A stretch of DNA of 38,765 bases from Streptomyces sp. Isolate_45 (GTDB lineage: Bacteria; Actinomycetota; Actinomycetes; Streptomycetales; Streptomycetaceae): NCBI RefSeq assembly GCF_024721315.2, contig NZ_JANFAK020000081.1:1-38765 (forward strand), written 5' to 3'. Below are positions 36,812-38,765 of the stretch, piece after piece. Below the pieces are notes generated by a model, which made no database searches, was not told the DNA's origin, and worked only from the letters and a program-made list of their open reading frames with translations. Numbering within the stretch: position 1 is the stretch's first letter; every line of letters starts with the position of its first letter. The translations under genes and the position numbers were made by a program.

Positions 36812-36859
36812 CGACAACCGGCGGTTGTCGGAGGCGACCCGACAACCGCGCGTTGTCGG
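36812..36859. promoter_or_regulatory. Tandem palindromic operator before the zinc-ribbon gene
   Basis: CGACAAC-N5-GTTGTCG occurs twice: CGACAACCGGCGGTTGTCG at 36812-36830 and CGACAACCGCGCGTTGTCG at 36840-36858, starts 28 bp apart. The second overlaps the expected -35 of a leaderless promoter whose -10 (TACCGT, 36870-36875) ends 7 bases before GTG 36883. A dimeric repressor site is likely. Confidence 0.78.
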
Positions 36860-36882
36860 TGGCGGCCGCTACCGTGCGCGCC

Positions 36883-37335
36883 GTGAGCGACTGCCCCGGG
36901 CTGACCCCGGACGAGAACGCCCTTGACCCGGTCTGCCTGTCCTGCGGGCACGACATCTGCGGGACCTGCACAACGGCCCACGCTCTGCCCGGCGCGCACC
37001 TGTGCTTGCCCTGTGCCGAGGCGTACGGCGGCCAGGAGCTGGCGGAGGTGGTCGAGTCCTCGGCCGCCTACGTCGCGGCCCTGGCGAACCTGCGGGCGAA
37101 CCCGTCCCTGGCCGGCCTCGGCCCCGAGGACGACCGGCCGCCCACCCCGGAGGAGTGCGCGGAAGCGGGCTCAGCGTTCGTGAACGGGGTCGTGGACCAG
37201 GCCCGGTGCCAGGAGTGCGGCGGTCCCGCCTGCACGTACTGCGAAGCCCACCTGACCGAGGGCCCGCACACCTCGTGCGCCGACTGCGGCCGCCGCCTGA
37301 TCCATGTCCTGAACCCTGCGGAAATCAGCCGCTAA
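36883..37335 (+). CDS. Cys-rich zinc-binding protein
   Basis: A 150-residue protein from GTG 36883, probably leaderless (no binding site; -10 box 7 bases upstream). Cysteine pairs: CLSCGHDICGTC and CLPC in the first 45 residues, then CQECGGPACTYC and CADC near the C-terminus, which suggests two treble-clef or RING-like zinc units. The middle is acidic and helical. The Cys/His content fits a nucleic-acid or protein-binding adaptor. Preceded by a tandem palindromic operator, so tightly regulated. Confidence 0.72.
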   Translation: MSDCPGLTPDENALDPVCLSCGHDICGTCTTAHALPGAHLCLPCAEAYGGQELAEVVESSAAYVAALANLRANPSLAGLGPEDDRPPTPEECAEAGSAFVNGVVDQARCQECGGPACTYCEAHLTEGPHTSCADCGRRLIHVLNPAEISR

Positions 37336-37502
37336 ATCTGACCACATATCAGTTCTATAACGGACAGACCGGTGTCAAATCCCGCAGCAAATCGGCCACA
37401 TGAACCGCACCCGAATCGCACACCCGGCGCCCGCACATGCGAGATACTGGAACTTAGGATGACAGCGCACATGTTCCGGCGCGAAAAAGGGGTGGGGGAG
37501 CG
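37336..37502. promoter_or_regulatory. Promoter-containing gap before the last gene
   Basis: AT-richer than its flanks. GATACT at about 37441-37446 is a possible -10 for the gene at 37503. No strong inverted repeat. Confidence 0.4.
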
Positions 37503-38396
37503 ATGACACCGACCGCCGAGCACCTCCCGGCCGCCATCGAAGTGCGCTGCCCCGTGTGCGGGCGGACCGTGACGACCGGCCAGAGCGGCAACACCACCCG
37601 GTGCCCCACGACGCGCGGCGGCTGCGGGACCCCGATCCCCGTTCCGGCCGGCACCACCCGGCCCCCGGTCGACCTCGACTGCTACGAATGCGGCCACACC
37701 TGGACCACCCGCGCCAAGGCCGCCAGCACCGTGCGCTGTCCCGACTGCTCCCACCCGCGCCGGGTGCCGACCGCGGCCCGCGCCGAGGACGCACCGCCCC
37801 CTGCAACCCCCCTCCCGGCCCGCAGGCCCGCCCCGCCGACCGCACCCCGCCGGGACCCCGCACCCCGCCCCGCACCGCAGGAGCGGGCCGAGGACGACGC
37901 CCAGGCCGAGCGGGAGAGCGCGGAGCGTCGGGCGGACACCCGCCGCGCCTTGGCCGAACTCCGGGCGGTCCTACGGCCCTCGACCGCCCCGGCGCAGGCC
38001 CCGCGCCCCGCTCCGGCCGGCCGCCGGCCCCCGCAGCAGCCGGCCCCGACCCCCGGACAGCGGTTCACCCCCCGCTCCGAGGCCGTACGCGGCCCCGTGA
38101 CGGCCCCGGCCACCGCCCGGCGCCGCACGGCCGCAGCCGCGTTCCTGGACGCCCTCGGCGGCGCCCTGCGGCTCCGCACGGACGCCTCGCACGGCGGCTG
38201 CGAAGTCACCGACCCCGCCCGGCCACCCGAACACCGCGCCTGCAACCAGCCGGCGGAACTCACCGTGCAGTTCACCGACCACCGCGGCCGCCAGACCCCC
38301 GTCCACGCCTGCACCACCCACGCCGAGGCCCTCCGGTACCTCGCCACCACCCGCCCCGGCCTCCGGGCAACCCTCCGCACCTACACCTCCGGCTGA
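37503..38396 (+). CDS. Zinc-ribbon protein with Pro-rich linker
   Basis: A 297-residue protein from ATG 37503 behind GGGGGAGCG. The N-terminus has paired zinc ribbons: RCPVCGRTV with CPTTRGGC (about 15-41) and CYECGHTW with CPDC (about 60-82). A Pro/Ala/Arg-rich linker (about 88-205) leads to a C-terminal domain (about 205-297) with further Cys/His (GGCEVTDPARPPEHRACNQP, then HACTTHAEALRYL). It is the last gene before the right terminus. Its function is unknown. Confidence 0.72.
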   Translation: MTPTAEHLPAAIEVRCPVCGRTVTTGQSGNTTRCPTTRGGCGTPIPVPAGTTRPPVDLDCYECGHTWTTRAKAASTVRCPDCSHPRRVPTAARAEDAPPPATPLPARRPAPPTAPRRDPAPRPAPQERAEDDAQAERESAERRADTRRALAELRAVLRPSTAPAQAPRPAPAGRRPPQQPAPTPGQRFTPRSEAVRGPVTAPATARRRTAAAAFLDALGGALRLRTDASHGGCEVTDPARPPEHRACNQPAELTVQFTDHRGRQTPVHACTTHAEALRYLATTRPGLRATLRTYTSG

Positions 38397-38506
38397 CCGT
38401 CCCGAGGCCGAAACGCACACCCCGGCCCCCCACCCGGACCCCGCTCCGAAAGGCCCCGGAAAGGTCCGAGAAAGGGCCGGAGGACCTGGGAAGGGGAGCA
38501 GAGAGG

Positions 38507-38574
38507 GTTCCAACCGCCCCCGCCCTGCGATATGCTCACGGAGCGTCACAGAATCCAAACTCAGCTTTGGATTC
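38507..38574 (+). promoter_or_regulatory. Outward promoter-like boxes and perfect palindrome
   Basis: TTCCAA and TATGCT are 17 bp apart (about 38508-38536), pointing to the right end. About 14 bases on, GAATCCAAA (38551-38559) pairs perfectly with TTTGGATTC (38566-38574) around a 6-base loop. No gene lies between here and the end, so any transcript would run into the terminus. Confidence 0.4.
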
Positions 38575-38765
38575 GAGACCACCCCCGCCACCCCCCTCGT
38601 AGCCAGCCGCCCGCGCAGCGGGCCAAGGGCCGGGGAGCGGAGCGACCGGGCCCAACCTCCTCACAACCCAGCAACGGCAAGGGGAGCGCAGCGCCCCGCA
38701 GCCCCCACCCCAGAGGGCTGAAGCGAAGCGAAAGACCTCCGCCGAAAGCTCGCGCAGCGAGCGCC
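38575..38765. repeat. Right terminus: hairpin-rich, not matching the left telomere
   Basis: Read inward from the end: GCTCGC-TGC-GCGAGC, then TCGCTTCGCTTCAGCC, GGGGCGCTGCGCTCCCC (one mismatch), an imperfect GGGCCCGG...CCGGCCC hairpin, and CCCGC-TGC-GCGGG (38611-38623 region). These are telomere-like TGC/GAA-loop hairpins, but the terminal 13-bp palindrome and the second palindrome of the left end are absent. Either a different telomere type or an incomplete end. Confidence 0.65.

Noticed and set aside
1..38765. tRNA, rRNA, insertion sequence transposase or integrase genes
   Set aside because: None was recognised on either strand by eye; the 44-bp repeats and tpg-flanking repeats are the only signs of mobility.

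Overview
This window reads as a complete or nearly complete Streptomyces linear plasmid. GC content is high throughout and nearly all genes use GC-ending codons. Base 1 begins with the 13-bp palindrome CCCGCGGAGCGGG, the known terminal palindrome of archetypal Streptomyces telomeres, followed by a series of GCN-loop hairpins. A Tpg-type terminal protein gene lies at 31.9 kb. The right end is also hairpin-rich but does not carry the same terminal palindrome, so it is either a different telomere or is missing its last bases.

Layout, left to right. (1) 0-5 kb: telomere, small two-helix (2TM) membrane proteins, a helix-turn-helix (HTH) protein, a 12-13-bp tandem array, and an HTH/coiled-coil/membrane protein. 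(2) 5.6-7.2 kb, minus strand: a winged-helix replication initiator gene with iterons inside its coding sequence, preceded by a coupled 27-aa leader ORF. (3) 7.5-14.7 kb: a GntR/UTRA (KorA/KorSA-like) repressor divergent from a long, tightly overlapping operon (WhiB-like regulator, membrane proteins, small proteins, a DUF2637 spread-type protein). It resembles a plasmid transfer/spread region, but no FtsK/TraB translocase is visible. (4) 15.0-16.6 kb: ParA and an unusual partner, ended by a striking interleaved inverted repeat. (5) 16.7-31.6 kb: an accessory region of proteins that start with an HTH-like domain and end in very different modules (DNA adenine methylase plus specificity domain, transmembrane ricin lectin, DUF3710 plus membrane, WD40 propeller). 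Small membrane proteins are interspersed, and two secreted proteins are present (NlpC/P60-like; beta-propeller plus phospholipase A2). (6) 31.6-34.3 kb: tpg amid duplicated and decayed sequence, then small genes, one with three TTA codons. (7) 34.6-38.4 kb: a second winged-helix initiator with its own palindromic iterons and coupled 25-aa leader, plus zinc-ribbon proteins, then the right terminus.

The most interesting signals are these. First, two different initiator genes each carry distinct iterons followed by the same 109-bp element (about 83% identical), implying a modular intragenic origin. Second, the HTH-fusion genes are repeatedly accompanied by small membrane proteins and, near three of them, by direct-repeat arrays phased at 10 bp, as expected for cooperative binding along one face of DNA. 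Together they look like a family of related two-part modules spread along one plasmid; their function is not known to me. All product names come from reading motifs by eye, and no database search was possible.
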